Shown one piece after another: positions 10,175 through 19,797 of a stretch of 64,000 nt of DNA; position 1 is the stretch's first letter, and every line of letters starts with the position of its first letter. The notes under the pieces are model-generated. The model was not told the origin of the DNA. It did not search any database and was given only the letters and a program-made list of their open reading frames with translations. A program made the position numbers and the translations under genes. Location: the NCBI GenBank assembly GCA_963843465.1, contig CAWJKP010000002.1, positions 1 to 64,000 of the forward strand, given 5' to 3'. The stretch comes from CAWJKP01 sp963843465 (GTDB taxonomy: Bacteria; Planctomycetota; Planctomycetia; Pirellulales; Thermoguttaceae).

Positions 10175-12523
10175 TCATTTGCCTGGCCGCAGCACCAGCA
10201 CGTCGAACACGCCGCCAGCTATCCTGTCGGCGTGGGCTTGGAACCTTACGGTAACCGACGCCTTGCCGCGGGTCAGCTCGGCTGGGATTGGGCACTCAAC
10301 GTCAAAAAACTCCCGCTTGGCGAAACGGATCGTCTCGTCGGCCACCTTGTGACCATCGACCAGAACGTCGAACTCACGGCCCTGGCCTGAGTCGCCGCCC
10401 CAGTACGTGCAACGCAAGACTACGGGGGTGTCGGGCAAGACCTTCAACTGCCAACTGAACCATCCCCGAGCGTCACGCCACTGGCGGAGCTGGAAATCGC
10501 CCGAGTTCGTTTGTTCGCCACGGAACTTGTGGTCCGTTTCCGACTGCGGATTGCCCGGCATCACCTGATCGACGATCCGCGCTTCGAGGGCCTTGCGACG
10601 GGCCTCGGCCGCGGCGATCTCGGCCTGCCGGGCCTTCCACTCCTCCGGAGTGTAGAGTTTCCAGTAGATCGCGTATCGCTGGTGATTGAGCAGGTAATAC
10701 GGGATCAGCGTTACGTCGTGGGGCCGGCCGATTCCCCGCGTACGGAACTTCAGCGGTGAACCGGCGACCGGCTCGACATGCGCAAGCAGATCCGCCGCGC
10801 CGACGAGCATGCCCGGCACCGAGGGCGTCGGCACATGGGACAGATCAAGTTGACTGCGGGCAAAGGGCGAGACGTTCTCCAGGCCTTCGGTACCCAGTTC
10901 CCCGGCCAGAACGATGGGGCCGTACAGAATGGCTACGTGGCTCGGATCGCCGGGAAGAAATTCGGTCCGCAAGCTCATGGGCAGCCGGACATCCACCGTA
11001 TCGCCGTCGCGCCATTGGCGCTGGAACGTGACGTAAGAACCGGGCATTGCAGGGGCGTTCTCCCGATTCCCGTTAATGAGCAGCGTCATGCCAGGCTGCG
11101 CCCAGGCGGGGTAGCGGATCTTGATCGCCAGGCGAAGCGGCTTTGGGCACTTCAGCTTCAAACAAACTGTGTCCTGTGTGGGGAACTGGGTTTCCTGCCG
11201 CAGCGACAGGCCCTTTTCCGGCCACACCACCTCCGAAGCGATAAAGAGATTGACAAAGAGCGAGTTCTCGCCGTGGAAATAGATCGTATCGCCGTACTTG
11301 GCATGGTTTTCCATGCCTGTGCCGGTGCAGCACCAGAACGAGTCTTCCGGCGTGTTGTAGGTCTTGAAATGGCCCGGTTTTAGCGGGGCGAAGTAGATCA
11401 TCATTCCCTGTGTGGGCTCCTGCGAGGCGAGGATCTGGTTGTAGAGGGCCCGCTCGTAGAAGTCCATCACTTCGGCCGTGGGGCGCCAGGCGAAGATATG
11501 CCGGGTGAGCTTGAGCATGTTGTACGTGTTACAGGTCTCGGCCGTGGCGGGGCTGAGGTGTTCGGCAAAGCGATTGACGGGAAAGAAGTGCTCGTAGTCG
11601 CTGTGGCCCCCGATCACGTAAGAACGCTTCAGGGCCACCTGCCGCCAGAAAAACTGCGCGACGTCGTGGAACGCCTTTTCTCCGGTCAGCTCGTACTCCC
11701 TCGCCGCGCCGATGATCTTGGGAATCTGCGTGTTGGCGTGCTTGCCGTCGAGCGCGTCTTCGCCCCGGGCGAGCGGCTCGAAGATCACCTGGTGATTGAA
11801 CGCCCGGGCGAGCCGCAAGTGGTCGGGGTTCTTCGTCACCGCGTAGAGATTGGCCAACACTTCGTTCATGCCGCCGTGCTCGTTTTCCAGCGATCGCTGC
11901 ATCTGCTCGGTCGAGAGGCGATCGACGCGGAACCGCAGCCAGTCGGCCATCTTCACCAGCACGTCCAGGGCCTGGCGGTCGCCGCAGTGCAGGTAGACCT
12001 CCAACAGGCCCGCCATGATCTTGTGCAGCGTGTAGTAGGGGGCCCACACCGGCTTGCACTGGTCAACGCGATCGAAGAACGATTCGGGATAGGCCGAGAG
12101 GAAGCCCGGGTGAGAGCCTCGCTGGGGCAGGGCCGCCTGGCATTTGGCCAACTCGGCCACGATGCCGACGGCACGGACCTTGATCGACTCGTCGCCGGTG
12201 CTGGCGTACATCAACGCGCACGCCGAAAGGTAGTGGCCCACGCTGTGGCCGCGCAATTCGCACGTGGGTGCTTCCCAGCCGCCCAACGGCTTTGCCGACG
12301 AAGGCAACCCGGCCGCGACGCGGAAGTTGTGCAGCAGCCGGTCTGGATCGAGGCTCAGCAGGTACTTCAGATCACGCTGCTGCGCCTGTTGGAAGGGGCC
12401 GTCCAACAGGCGGACTCGGCTGAGATCGAAGGGCACGACCTTCTCCGGGTCGCCGGAGGCCGGCAGAAGGTTTCCCAGGCATAACCCGGCCACCAAGCAG
12501 GGGACGAGTGCTCTTGTTCGCAC
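10175..12523 (-). CDS. GH127 beta-L-arabinofuranosidase-type glycoside hydrolase
   Basis: I choose GTG at 12523, with AAGGAG about seven bases upstream and a signal peptide directly after it (RTRALVPCLVAGLCLG), giving 782 residues; the longer open frame to 12613 has no good site. The GH127 (DUF1680) (alpha/alpha)6 barrel is complete: RGHSVGHYLSACALMYA, TAETCNTYNMLKL and FWCCTGTGMENHAKYGDTIY. By analogy with Bifidobacterium HypBA1, the E and C of AETC and the CC pair bind zinc and supply the cysteine nucleophile. A C-terminal beta-rich domain (about residues 660-782) matches the DUF6805-like extension of planctomycete homologues. It would release L-arabinofuranose from plant or algal glycans. 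It is one of the few full-length enzymes in this part of the window. Confidence 0.9.
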   Translation of the reverse strand: MRTRALVPCLVAGLCLGNLLPASGDPEKVVPFDLSRVRLLDGPFQQAQQRDLKYLLSLDPDRLLHNFRVAAGLPSSAKPLGGWEAPTCELRGHSVGHYLSACALMYASTGDESIKVRAVGIVAELAKCQAALPQRGSHPGFLSAYPESFFDRVDQCKPVWAPYYTLHKIMAGLLEVYLHCGDRQALDVLVKMADWLRFRVDRLSTEQMQRSLENEHGGMNEVLANLYAVTKNPDHLRLARAFNHQVIFEPLARGEDALDGKHANTQIPKIIGAAREYELTGEKAFHDVAQFFWRQVALKRSYVIGGHSDYEHFFPVNRFAEHLSPATAETCNTYNMLKLTRHIFAWRPTAEVMDFYERALYNQILASQEPTQGMMIYFAPLKPGHFKTYNTPEDSFWCCTGTGMENHAKYGDTIYFHGENSLFVNLFIASEVVWPEKGLSLRQETQFPTQDTVCLKLKCPKPLRLAIKIRYPAWAQPGMTLLINGNRENAPAMPGSYVTFQRQWRDGDTVDVRLPMSLRTEFLPGDPSHVAILYGPIVLAGELGTEGLENVSPFARSQLDLSHVPTPSVPGMLVGAADLLAHVEPVAGSPLKFRTRGIGRPHDVTLIPYYLLNHQRYAIYWKLYTPEEWKARQAEIAAAEARRKALEARIVDQVMPGNPQSETDHKFRGEQTNSGDFQLRQWRDARGWFSWQLKVLPDTPVVLRCTYWGGDSGQGREFDVLVDGHKVADETIRFAKREFFDVECPIPAELTRGKASVTVRFQAHADRIAGGVFDVLVLRPGK

Positions 12524-12654
12524 AACAGGGCTCCTTGGTGTCCTACACTGGTATTTCCGATTTCCACTCCGCCCGGATACGCTCCGAGCAGCAATAGCCC
12601 CCCATGTTAGCAAGGTGATGCGTCACTTTCCAGCAGGCGAACTGCGACAAGCCA

Positions 12655-13650
12655 TCATCCCTTGCTGCCGCCGTGCTCTTCAGCCACCGGCGGCCAACTC
12701 CGCTCCGTGTGGGTCAAAAGCGGCGCCGTCATCTCGGCCATGATGATGTGCAGCATGTAGGTGGGGTGCCACTCGTTCGCTTCACCGGCCCAGCAGTACG
12801 GCACGCCGCGATAGAGGCAGAATCGGCTGATGTCCGCCGCCGCAACCTTCTCTTCCCGGACCAGCTCCTGGAGCACGCGGGTCATGTCCTTCACGTCCCA
12901 GACCATCGGCGGACCTGGCGTAGGCGACATGAGGATAATCTGGTCGGTCTTGATCTTGGCCGTGGCGATGAGCTGTTTCAGGTTGCGCTTCCATGCCTCC
13001 GGCGGGCCGCACCACAGGGCGAGGATCACCAGATCGTCGGCCGTCGCCTTGTCGAGGAAAGGCCCGAGGTGGTCCTGGTGCCATTGCGTGATCGCGCCGG
13101 CACCGCCGTCGTATGCCACCGTAATGCCCCGGTAACCGAAATGCTGCTGCCAGAGTCGGGCCAGGTGGTGGTGATAGAGGAACGGCACGCCGGCCTTGCT
13201 GTCCACCTTCCACGTGCCGCGGTACATCTGGGCGCCGAAGGTAATCGAGTCGCCGAATGCGTAGATCGTAAACGGCTTCTTGGCCTTTGCCCGCGCCAGC
13301 GTCTTGGAGAGGTGCTCCGCGCCATAAAGGATGTCCTTGCTGGAGATCGTCGGGTCGGGGCCGGTCTGCGGGTCGATCTTGGGATGGGCGGTGAAGTCCG
13401 GCGTCTCGACGCCCAGCCGGTCGAGGATCAGCCAGGTGACCTGCCGGATCGGCTCGGCTACGCTGATCTTCAACAGCCAGCCCAGCTCCGGTTTGTCGCG
13501 CGTCGTGCCGAAAGCCTTCCAGGGAAGGTCGATCTTCTTCCACTCGGTGCCGATCTGAGCGAGGACTGCCAGCGTCTGGTTGGGCTGAAGATCGTCGAAG
13601 GCCGGCGCGTCGAACTCCGCCAGCGGCAAGCCCTCGGTTGGAAACTGCCG
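12655..13650 (-). pseudogene. SGNH/GDSL hydrolase, N-terminally truncated
   Basis: The last roughly 330 residues are coherent: a beta-rich N-terminal module (LAEFDAPAFDDLQPNQTLAV), then an SGNH hydrolase with block I FGDSITFGAQMYRG, a central DDLVILALWCGPPEAWKRN and a C-terminal EWHPTYMLHIIMAEM that should carry the catalytic histidine. Upstream of about 13650 the frame runs into part of an unrelated RarD-like transporter read out of phase, so the natural start and signal peptide are missing. The catalytic domain looks intact, but without a start or export signal the gene is probably dead, unless the junction is an assembly error. Likely an esterase acting on acetylated glycans. Confidence 0.7.
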
Positions 13651-13964
13651 CTGGTAACTGCGTAGATGAACATCAGCCAGTTGGCTGCGATGAACAGCGT
13701 GCTCAGGGCCAGCACGAGCAACAGCTTGCGGCTGTGCAGTTCCCGCCACACCTCCTTCCATCGCCCCAGCAGTCCCACGAGGACGGCCAGCATGACGAAG
13801 GACCACAAGGCTCGGTGTGCGAGCACTTCTACGGGCGGAACGCGGGCCACGGTCTTGAAGTACAAGGGGAAGATGCCCCAGGAACCGTAGGCCGCAATGC
13901 CGTAGAGGATGCCGTAGTGCGAGCCGTGTTTCTCTATCTGGTTCACCGAGTGTGGCCGCCTCAT
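13642..13964 (-). pseudogene. RarD/EamA transporter N-terminal fragment
   Basis: ATG at 13964 overlaps the stop of the preceding relic (TGATG). The translation shows the first transmembrane helices of a RarD-type EamA permease: GILYGIAAYGSWGIFPLYFK, VEVLAHRALWSFVMLAVLVG and LLLVLALSTLFIAANWLMFI, then YAVTSG. Right after the usual AVT-G motif the sequence switches to the SGNH hydrolase in another frame. About 105 of the expected 300 residues remain. It cannot function as a transporter. Confidence 0.75.
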
Positions 13965-14104
13965 CAGCTCATGTACCAGCCGCCGTTGACGGCCACCTTG
14001 GCACCGGCCCTGGCCAGCGCCAGCGCGGTGGCCCTGCCGATCCCCCGACTGCCGCCAGTGACCAGGGCGATCTTGCCCTGGAGAGATGCCGATTTCGATG
14101 CCAT
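13964..14104 (-). pseudogene. Short-chain dehydrogenase relic: N-terminus joined to own C-terminus
   Basis: A 46-codon frame starts at ATG 14104 with AGGTGAAGG upstream. Residues 9-40 are the dinucleotide-binding N-terminus of a classical SDR (GKIALVTGGSRGIGRATALA, then LARAGAKVAV). The last residues NGGWYMS followed by stop are the C-terminal signature seen in many FabG-like SDRs. Some 200 central residues, including the Ser-Tyr-Lys active site, are absent, yet the frame is kept. This is a clean internal deletion and cannot be an active oxidoreductase. Confidence 0.7.
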
Positions 14105-14161
14105 CGCCTTCACCTGTCCTGTGTGAGTAGCACGGCGGAAACTGTATCCTTCGGTTGCGGT

Positions 14162-15410
14162 CTACTTCGTCCCAGGCTCTAGGGGCGGGTCCGGCAGGAC
14201 GGGGGCCATGCGATCTTTCAGGGGCGGCAGCGGGGGGAACGGCGCGTGCGGGGAGGTCTGATACCAGTACGCGACCGACGCCACGTCGTCCGAGAAGCTT
14301 CTTGTACTTGCTGCCCTGCCAGCCCAACGCCTGAATGGTGACCCGCAGGTCTTGCTCGAAGCAGATCGGGTCCATGATGTGCCAGCGGTACAGGCTCCAG
14401 AAGTTGGGCGGCTGGGCGTTCTCGTTGGCGGGCAGGGTCGTACCCGTGTAGGGACCGCTGAACGGACGCGGGAACCCGTAGCTGCCGCAAAAGTAGTCCT
14501 CGGTTCCCGTGCCGCAGATCGTGGGGAAGTCCCTGTCACCGTCAATGGTGAACTTGATCTCCCCCTCGCCGAACCAGCCCTTGGAGCGTTGCGTCCAGGC
14601 CAAGAAGGTGCCCACGTACCGCCCGCGGCCCCGGACCCCGCCGAGGATCACATACGGGTTCTGCCGGTCGGTGCGGGCGCGGCGGAACTGGGCGTGGAAA
14701 TAGGCGGCGTTGGCTGGGACCTCCATCTCCGCGTAGTTGATCTGGTAGGCCAGCAGCGTTAAATCGTGGTCGGGCGACTCGTTGGTCAGCGTGATCCGCA
14801 CGTGCTTGCGGAAGGGCATCGGCCAGTAGCAGTTTAGGGCGTTGCTCGGGTTGACGACCACGGCAAGGGAGCTGACTTGGGCGAACTTGCCGTGGCCCAC
14901 CGCGAAAAAGTCGGGAGCGGGAACCTCGATGGAGGGTGTCGGCTCGCTGTCCCAGTAGAATCGCAGGACGTTGGCTCGGCTTAGCCCCTCCACCATCCAA
15001 ATGTGCTCGATCACTCCCGGCCCGTCCACGTCCATCAGCGTGGCCGTCTGTCCCTTGTTGACGCGGAGGAAAGGCCGGACCTTCCAGCCCTGCCCAAGAT
15101 CGTCGGCTGCCCGTGCCGACGCTGGCGGGGAGGGGTCGGACGGATTCGGCACGGCCATGCCTCCCTTGCCCTTGGCTCCGGTGGGATTTTCGGCGCAGAC
15201 GGAGCGGGACCGGGCACGGTTCAGGTAGGGAAGCGATCCCAATCCTTGGTGCAGTTCTACGGACGGCGGGATGTTTGTTTCCGTGGCAGCCGGAGGGGGC
15301 GAAGGATCGCCTGCCTGGGAAGACGGAAGGAGGGAGGGTGGCCACCGGAAGAGGCCCACGGCGAGAATCAGCACGGTCAGGGTGGTCAACAGGCGGAGGG
15401 TTCTGGACAC
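14162..15410 (-). CDS. GH172 (DUF2961) family secreted glycoside hydrolase, frameshifted near C-terminus
   Basis: GTG at 15410 has AAGGAG upstream and is followed by a signal peptide (MSRTLRLLTTLTVLILAVG). The jelly-roll DUF2961 fold signature is clear: GVIEHIWMVEG, LRFYWDSEPTPSIEVP, FTIDGDRDFPTICGTGTEDY and YGFPRPFSGPYTGT. The glutamate of TEDYF matches a catalytic residue of GH172. Near 14300 the long frame departs; a one-base correction restores SDDVASVAYWYQTSPHAPFP and a natural stop at 14162, the expected end of the family. GH172 members act on D-fructose or D-arabinofuranose linkages; the substrate here is not known. It is transcribed away from the GH29 gene. Confidence 0.8.
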
Positions 15411-15671
15411 TTGGTGATTCTCCTTTGCGCTTTAGCCCAACAGGATGCGACGGCGTAGTTCAATTTCCCGGCCGAGGAACCGTATTATTGTCCAGGAGGA
15501 GCGAGCAGTGTGCAAGGATAGGTCCGAAGGGGCACTGGCTAGCCCGGTCCAACCATATCATGCCTGGGCGCCGCAATTTGCCAATCCCAGCGGGTTGAAC
15601 TATGATAATCTGAGTTGTTTCGGATGCGGCGGACTGGCGCCGCCCGGCTGGACACCACAAGGAGCACTGCA

Positions 15672-17459
15672 ATGCGTCTTTCGAGAGTAGCGATGGGATT
15701 GATCCTGGCGTTGACTGCCGTTCTGGCCGGATTTCCGGCGTGCCTGGCGGCGGACGCGGCGCCCGCTCAGGAAACGCCGGCCGAGCGCGACGCCCGCATG
15801 AAGTGGTTCCGCGACGCACGGTTCGGCATGTTCATCCATTGGGGCGTTTACTCCGTGCCTGCTGGCGAGTGGAAGGGCAACAAGGGCTACGGCGAGTGGT
15901 TCCTCGAAGAGACCAGGATGCCCGTCTCCGAGTACGAGAAGTTCGCCCGGCAGTTCAACCCGGTGAAGTTCGACGCCCAGCAATGGGTGGAGATCGCCAA
16001 GGGGGCGGGCGTGAAGTACATCGTTATCACCAGCAAGCATCACGACGGCTTTGGCATGTACCGCTCCAAGCTGACCGACTGGTGCATCAAGTCGACCCCC
16101 TTCCAACGCGACCCGCTCAAGGAGTTGGCCGCCGCCTGCAAGGAGGCCGGGATCACGTTCTGCCTCTATCACTCGATCATGGACTGGCATCATCCCGACT
16201 GGGGCCAGCGGCGGAAGTGGAACGATAAGGTCCCCTCCACGCCCCCGAACATGGACCGCTACACCGAGTACATGAAGGGCCAGCTCAAGGAACTGGTGAC
16301 CGGCTACGGCCCGCTGGGCATCCTTTGGTTCGACGGCGAGTGGGAACCCCCCTGGACCCACGAGCGGGGCGTGGACCTCTATCGTTACGTCCGCTCGCTC
16401 CAGCCGAGCATCATCGTCAACAACCGGGTCGGCAAGGCGCGGGCTGGGATGAGCGGCATGGATCAGGGCAAGGACCGTGCCGGCGACTATGGCACGCCCG
16501 AGCAGGAAATCCCCGCCACCGGCTTCGGGCCGGGCGTCGACTGGGAATCGTGCATGACCATGAACAACCACTGGGGCTACAACAAGGCCGACCAGAACTG
16601 GAAGTCGACGCAAGTGCTGATCCGCAACCTGATCGACTGCGCCAGCAAGGGGGGCAACTATCTGCTCAACGTCGGCCCGACGAGCGAAGGGCTGATCCCC
16701 GGCCCCAGCGTCGAGAGGATGGCCGAGATCGGCCAGTGGATGAAGGTCAACGGCGAGTCGATCTACGGCACCGCCGCCAGCCCGTTTAAGAAGTTGGCCT
16801 TCGGCAAGTGTACGCAGAAGCCGGGCAAGCTCTACCTGCACGTCTTCCAGTGGCCCCGGGACGGCAAGCTCCTGGTGCCGGTCGCCAACCAGGTGAAAAA
16901 GGCGTACCTCCTGGCCCAACCAACGGTCGAGCTGAAGTCGGAGAAATCGGACGCCGGCCAGACGCTGATCGTGCCCGCCGCGGCGCCGGATGCCAATGCC
17001 AGCGTGGTCGTCGTGGAAATTGAGGGGGCTGCGGACGTGCTTGCCAGTTCGCCGGCACTACGCCAGGCGGCCGACGGCTCGATGAACTTACCCGCCGAGG
17101 AGGCGATCACGCACGGCGGACAGATCAAGTTCGAGGGCGGATCGAATCGCGATTGTATCGGTTTCTGGCTCAACCCGAGCGACTGGGTCGAGTGGCAATT
17201 CGACGTCACCAAGCCCGGCAAGTTCCAGGCCACGGCGGAAGTCGCCAGCCAGGGCACCGGCTCGTTCGCGGTCGCGGTCGGCGACCAGAAGCTCAACGCG
17301 AAGGCTCCCAACACGGGCGACTACGGGAAGTTCCAGAGCGTGGTGCTCGGGGTGATCGACTTGGCCAAGCCCGGCAAGACGACACTCAGCGTCAAGGCCG
17401 TCGCCGCCGGCTGGCAACCGCTGAATCTGCGTTCGATCAAGCTGGCGCCGGCCAAGTAA
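15672..17459 (+). CDS. GH29 alpha-L-fucosidase
   Basis: ATG at 15672 has AAGGAG upstream and a signal peptide with a cleavable AxA-like end (LAGFPACLAADA). The GH29 barrel spans about residues 40-400: WFRDARFGMFIHWGVYSVPA, YIVITSKHHDGFGMY, LYHSIMDWHHPDW and GILWFDGEWE. The aspartate at about residue 221 fits the retaining nucleophile. Residues about 400-470 form the beta-sandwich, and residues 480-595 look like an added carbohydrate-binding domain (FEGGSNRDCIGFWLNPSDWV). It is complete and uninterrupted. It would cleave alpha-L-fucose from glycans in the periplasm or outside. It lies next to a sulfatase relic, a common pairing for sulfated fucans. Confidence 0.93.
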   Translation: MRLSRVAMGLILALTAVLAGFPACLAADAAPAQETPAERDARMKWFRDARFGMFIHWGVYSVPAGEWKGNKGYGEWFLEETRMPVSEYEKFARQFNPVKFDAQQWVEIAKGAGVKYIVITSKHHDGFGMYRSKLTDWCIKSTPFQRDPLKELAAACKEAGITFCLYHSIMDWHHPDWGQRRKWNDKVPSTPPNMDRYTEYMKGQLKELVTGYGPLGILWFDGEWEPPWTHERGVDLYRYVRSLQPSIIVNNRVGKARAGMSGMDQGKDRAGDYGTPEQEIPATGFGPGVDWESCMTMNNHWGYNKADQNWKSTQVLIRNLIDCASKGGNYLLNVGPTSEGLIPGPSVERMAEIGQWMKVNGESIYGTAASPFKKLAFGKCTQKPGKLYLHVFQWPRDGKLLVPVANQVKKAYLLAQPTVELKSEKSDAGQTLIVPAAAPDANASVVVVEIEGAADVLASSPALRQAADGSMNLPAEEAITHGGQIKFEGGSNRDCIGFWLNPSDWVEWQFDVTKPGKFQATAEVASQGTGSFAVAVGDQKLNAKAPNTGDYGKFQSVVLGVIDLAKPGKTTLSVKAVAAGWQPLNLRSIKLAPAK

Positions 17460-17473
17460 GGGCTGGCAAGATC

Positions 17474-17746
17474 ATGAACTCGCTGTCTGTTCGTGCGGGC
17501 GTCTTGCTGGGCCTGAGCTGGCTGGCTGGCCCTGTGGGCATGTCCTGTTTGGCCGCCGACAAGCCCAACATTATCTTTATCCTCTCGGACGACGCGGGCT
17601 ATGGCGACCTGGGCTGCTACGGCCAGAAAGAAATCAAGACGCCTGGTCTCGACCGTTTCGCGTCCGAGGGTATACGCTTCACCGACTGCTACGCTGGCAG
17701 CACCATCTGTGCCCCGTCCCGATGCACGCTGATGACGGGTTACCAT
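17474..17746 (+). pseudogene. Sulfatase (S1 family) N-terminal fragment
   Basis: ATG at 17474 lies 14 bases after the GH29 stop, suggesting a former operon. A signal peptide is followed by the sulfatase N-terminus KPNIIFILSDDAGYGDLGCY and the formylglycine motif CAPSR, ending at LMTGYHTG. At about 17740 the sequence passes without a gap into the antisense strand of an HU gene. Only about 90 of some 450-500 residues remain, so the enzyme is dead despite an intact active-site cysteine motif. Confidence 0.85.
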
Positions 17747-17979
17747 ACGGGGACGCCCGTCTGGGCCTTACGGGCCGGGATCTTCTTCTTCTCGATCTTC
17801 ACCAGCCCGGGGATGGCGATCGCGCCCGCGCCCTTGTTGCCGAGGCTCTTCTGGATCTCGGCGGCCAGGGCCTCCAGCACGGCGGCCACCTGCTTCCTGG
17901 ATAGCTCGGTGGCGGCCGCGACGTTGGCAAGCAGTTCCGACTTGGTGAGGGGCTTCTTGGGGGCGGCGGCTTTGGCCAT
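17740..17979 (-). pseudogene. HU-family DNA-binding protein, 3'-truncated copy
   Basis: The first 76 residues are nearly identical to two full-length copies in this window (KPLTKSELLANVAAATELSR and IPARKAQTGVP). The end of the protein (NPFKPGELMDRAAKPAYNKV and beyond in the full copies) is replaced by VW and a stop, because the gene runs into the sulfatase fragment. The beta-arm tip and C-terminal helix that HU needs for DNA binding are lost, so this copy is probably non-functional. The upstream promoter region is still conserved. Confidence 0.8.
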
Positions 17980-18042
17980 GGGTCTTGTCTTCCTTGTCGG
18001 GTAGTGGAGATGATCGGGTCAGTCCACAATACGGAATCTGGT

Positions 18043-18071
18043 GACTAGAGCCGGTTTGCCGGGAAATGCAA
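18043..18071 (-). promoter_or_regulatory. Conserved HU promoter, copy 1
   Basis: On the minus strand TTGCAT (18071-18066) and CTAGTC (18048-18043) are separated by exactly 17 bases. The same element, with the same spacing, stands in front of both other HU copies. Sequence around it is conserved from about 17980 to 18071 with copy 3. Confidence 0.65.
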
Positions 18072-18316
18072 GCGGGGGCCAGTGCGAAATCAGTGTCAAC
18101 TTCGACGGGCAGGCCGCCGCTCCGGTTTTACCCGGTTGTGCTTGATGAGCAGTTGCCGCAACGTCGTGCCGCCGGGAAGACCACGATACGGCTGTCGAGA
18201 CCGCCACGGCCGGCTCGGCATCAACAGAAGGACCACTCGCTCATTGCAAACCAAGAGATCGCCACGTGCTCAACGCCTTGCAGCATTAACGGAAGGACCA
18301 CCCGGGAACCTGGGGG

Positions 18317-19495
18317 TCACTTCAAATCGACGCACACCAGTTCACCGGCATGACTGCGGCAATACACACGGCCGTTAGCCACAACCGGCATCGTCCAGCA
18401 TTGGTCATCAAGGACCTTCGCGCGGGCGAGCTCGGTGAAACCCTTGGGCGATGCCTCGGCCACTAGAAGCGTGCCACCATCAAGCATGACGAAGAGCTTC
18501 CCGTCGGCCAGCGTCAAGCCGCCGCCCACGGGCACACCTTTCTGGTCCCACTTGACCTCCCCCGTCTCGAAGTCCAGGCACTTGAGGCTGCCTTTCTGGC
18601 CTTGCTGTCCGTGGACGCCATAGAGGAAGTTGCCCGCGAGCACGCAAGTCTGGCAGTGGTTGTTCATCTCCTTGTTCTCCCAGACCTTCTCCAGGGTACC
18701 GCCTTCGAGGCTCAGCAGCGAGCAGCCGCGGCCGTAGCCGCTGGAGATAAATATCTTGCCGCCGGAGACGATGGGTGTGGCCGCATTCACTCCATAGGCC
18801 GTCTCCCACTTATACTTTGCCACAGGCTTGCCTTGGGAGAGGGAATAGATCGCCAGGCCGGCGCCGTTGAAGGAAGTAACCAGGTTGTTGCTCGCGTGAC
18901 GGAAGACCACGGCCGAGGCATAGCCCGCCGTCTCTGAGCCGACCTTCCACAGGAGCTTGCCGGTCTTTTTGTCCAGGACGAAGACCACGCCCAGGTCCAG
19001 GATCACGTGATCGCCCAGAACGAGCGGCGAGCAGGATAGCGCCCATCCCCCCTGCTTCACTTTGAAGCTATTGACATTCGCGGACCACCGGAGCTCGCCC
19101 TTGGCCGCGCCGAGACAAACGATCGTATGATCGTTGTTGAGCGCGAAGATCAATCCACTGGCAACGGCCGGCGTGGCCGTGGTCTCACCGCTTTTGCCCT
19201 TGCCTGCGGCCGGGTAACGCCAGACAACGTCTCCCGTTTCCGAATCCAGACACCACACGGTGCCATCGCCCTGGGTGAAAAGTTGCTTTCCGACCACGGC
19301 CATGCACGAATGGCCGGTCCCCACGTTTTTTTTCCAGAGCACCTTCGGACCGTCGCCAGACCAGAGATTGAGGTTCGTGTCGGCCGAGGTGTTGTCGCGT
19401 TTGGCACCAAGGTAGCACGGCCAATCGGCCGCCGTGGCGGCAGCCGCATTAAGGGAAATGCACAGAGTCAAGAGCAGGACGCGTCGCGCAAACAT
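18317..19495 (-). CDS. Secreted PQQ-like beta-propeller protein
   Basis: ATG at 19495 has AGGAGA upstream and begins a signal peptide (MFARRVLLLTLCISLNAAAA); the longer open frame to 19684 has no good site. The mature protein (about 370 residues) consists of PQQ-like/BamB-like blades: GTVWCLDSETGDVVWRYPAA, VFVLDKKTGKLLWKVGSETA, LKCLDFETGEVKWDQKG and RVYCRSHAGELVCVDLK. No catalytic PQQ-dehydrogenase residues are evident, so I call it a structural propeller of unknown partner rather than a dehydrogenase. It is complete. Such proteins are common near planctomycete hydrolase genes. Confidence 0.85.
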   Translation of the reverse strand: MFARRVLLLTLCISLNAAAATAADWPCYLGAKRDNTSADTNLNLWSGDGPKVLWKKNVGTGHSCMAVVGKQLFTQGDGTVWCLDSETGDVVWRYPAAGKGKSGETTATPAVASGLIFALNNDHTIVCLGAAKGELRWSANVNSFKVKQGGWALSCSPLVLGDHVILDLGVVFVLDKKTGKLLWKVGSETAGYASAVVFRHASNNLVTSFNGAGLAIYSLSQGKPVAKYKWETAYGVNAATPIVSGGKIFISSGYGRGCSLLSLEGGTLEKVWENKEMNNHCQTCVLAGNFLYGVHGQQGQKGSLKCLDFETGEVKWDQKGVPVGGGLTLADGKLFVMLDGGTLLVAEASPKGFTELARAKVLDDQCWTMPVVANGRVYCRSHAGELVCVDLK

Positions 19496-19797
19496 GGGAT
19501 TATCTCCTATTCTCCAGGAAAGTAACACTGACATCGGCTTCACTCCTATCATAGGGAGAACTCCATTCTCCGGGATCGGCCGCACGCGTGCAATCAGCCA
19601 TGCGGGCGTGCTGGTGCCTTGGCCTGCTAGGAAGGGATCACAAAGACATTGACAAGCGGGGGGACGCCTCGCCCGCGCCCGCAAACAGCTACCATTGCCC
19701 CCTGGTTAGGGTATGGCATGGGGTTTCGAGGCCAGCGAAAATGACCAGACTGAGAAGACCAATTTGAGATGCCTAAGTCGCCGCCGGAGTCACTTCC
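19496..19797. other. 302-bp divergent intergenic region
   Basis: It separates two genes transcribed outward and must hold both promoters. I see no gene, repeat or strong hairpin in it. Confidence 0.5.

Noticed and set aside
18072..18316. Second short gene upstream of the HU copy
   Set aside because: Frames are short, have no ribosome-binding site and no match to other sequence in the window.
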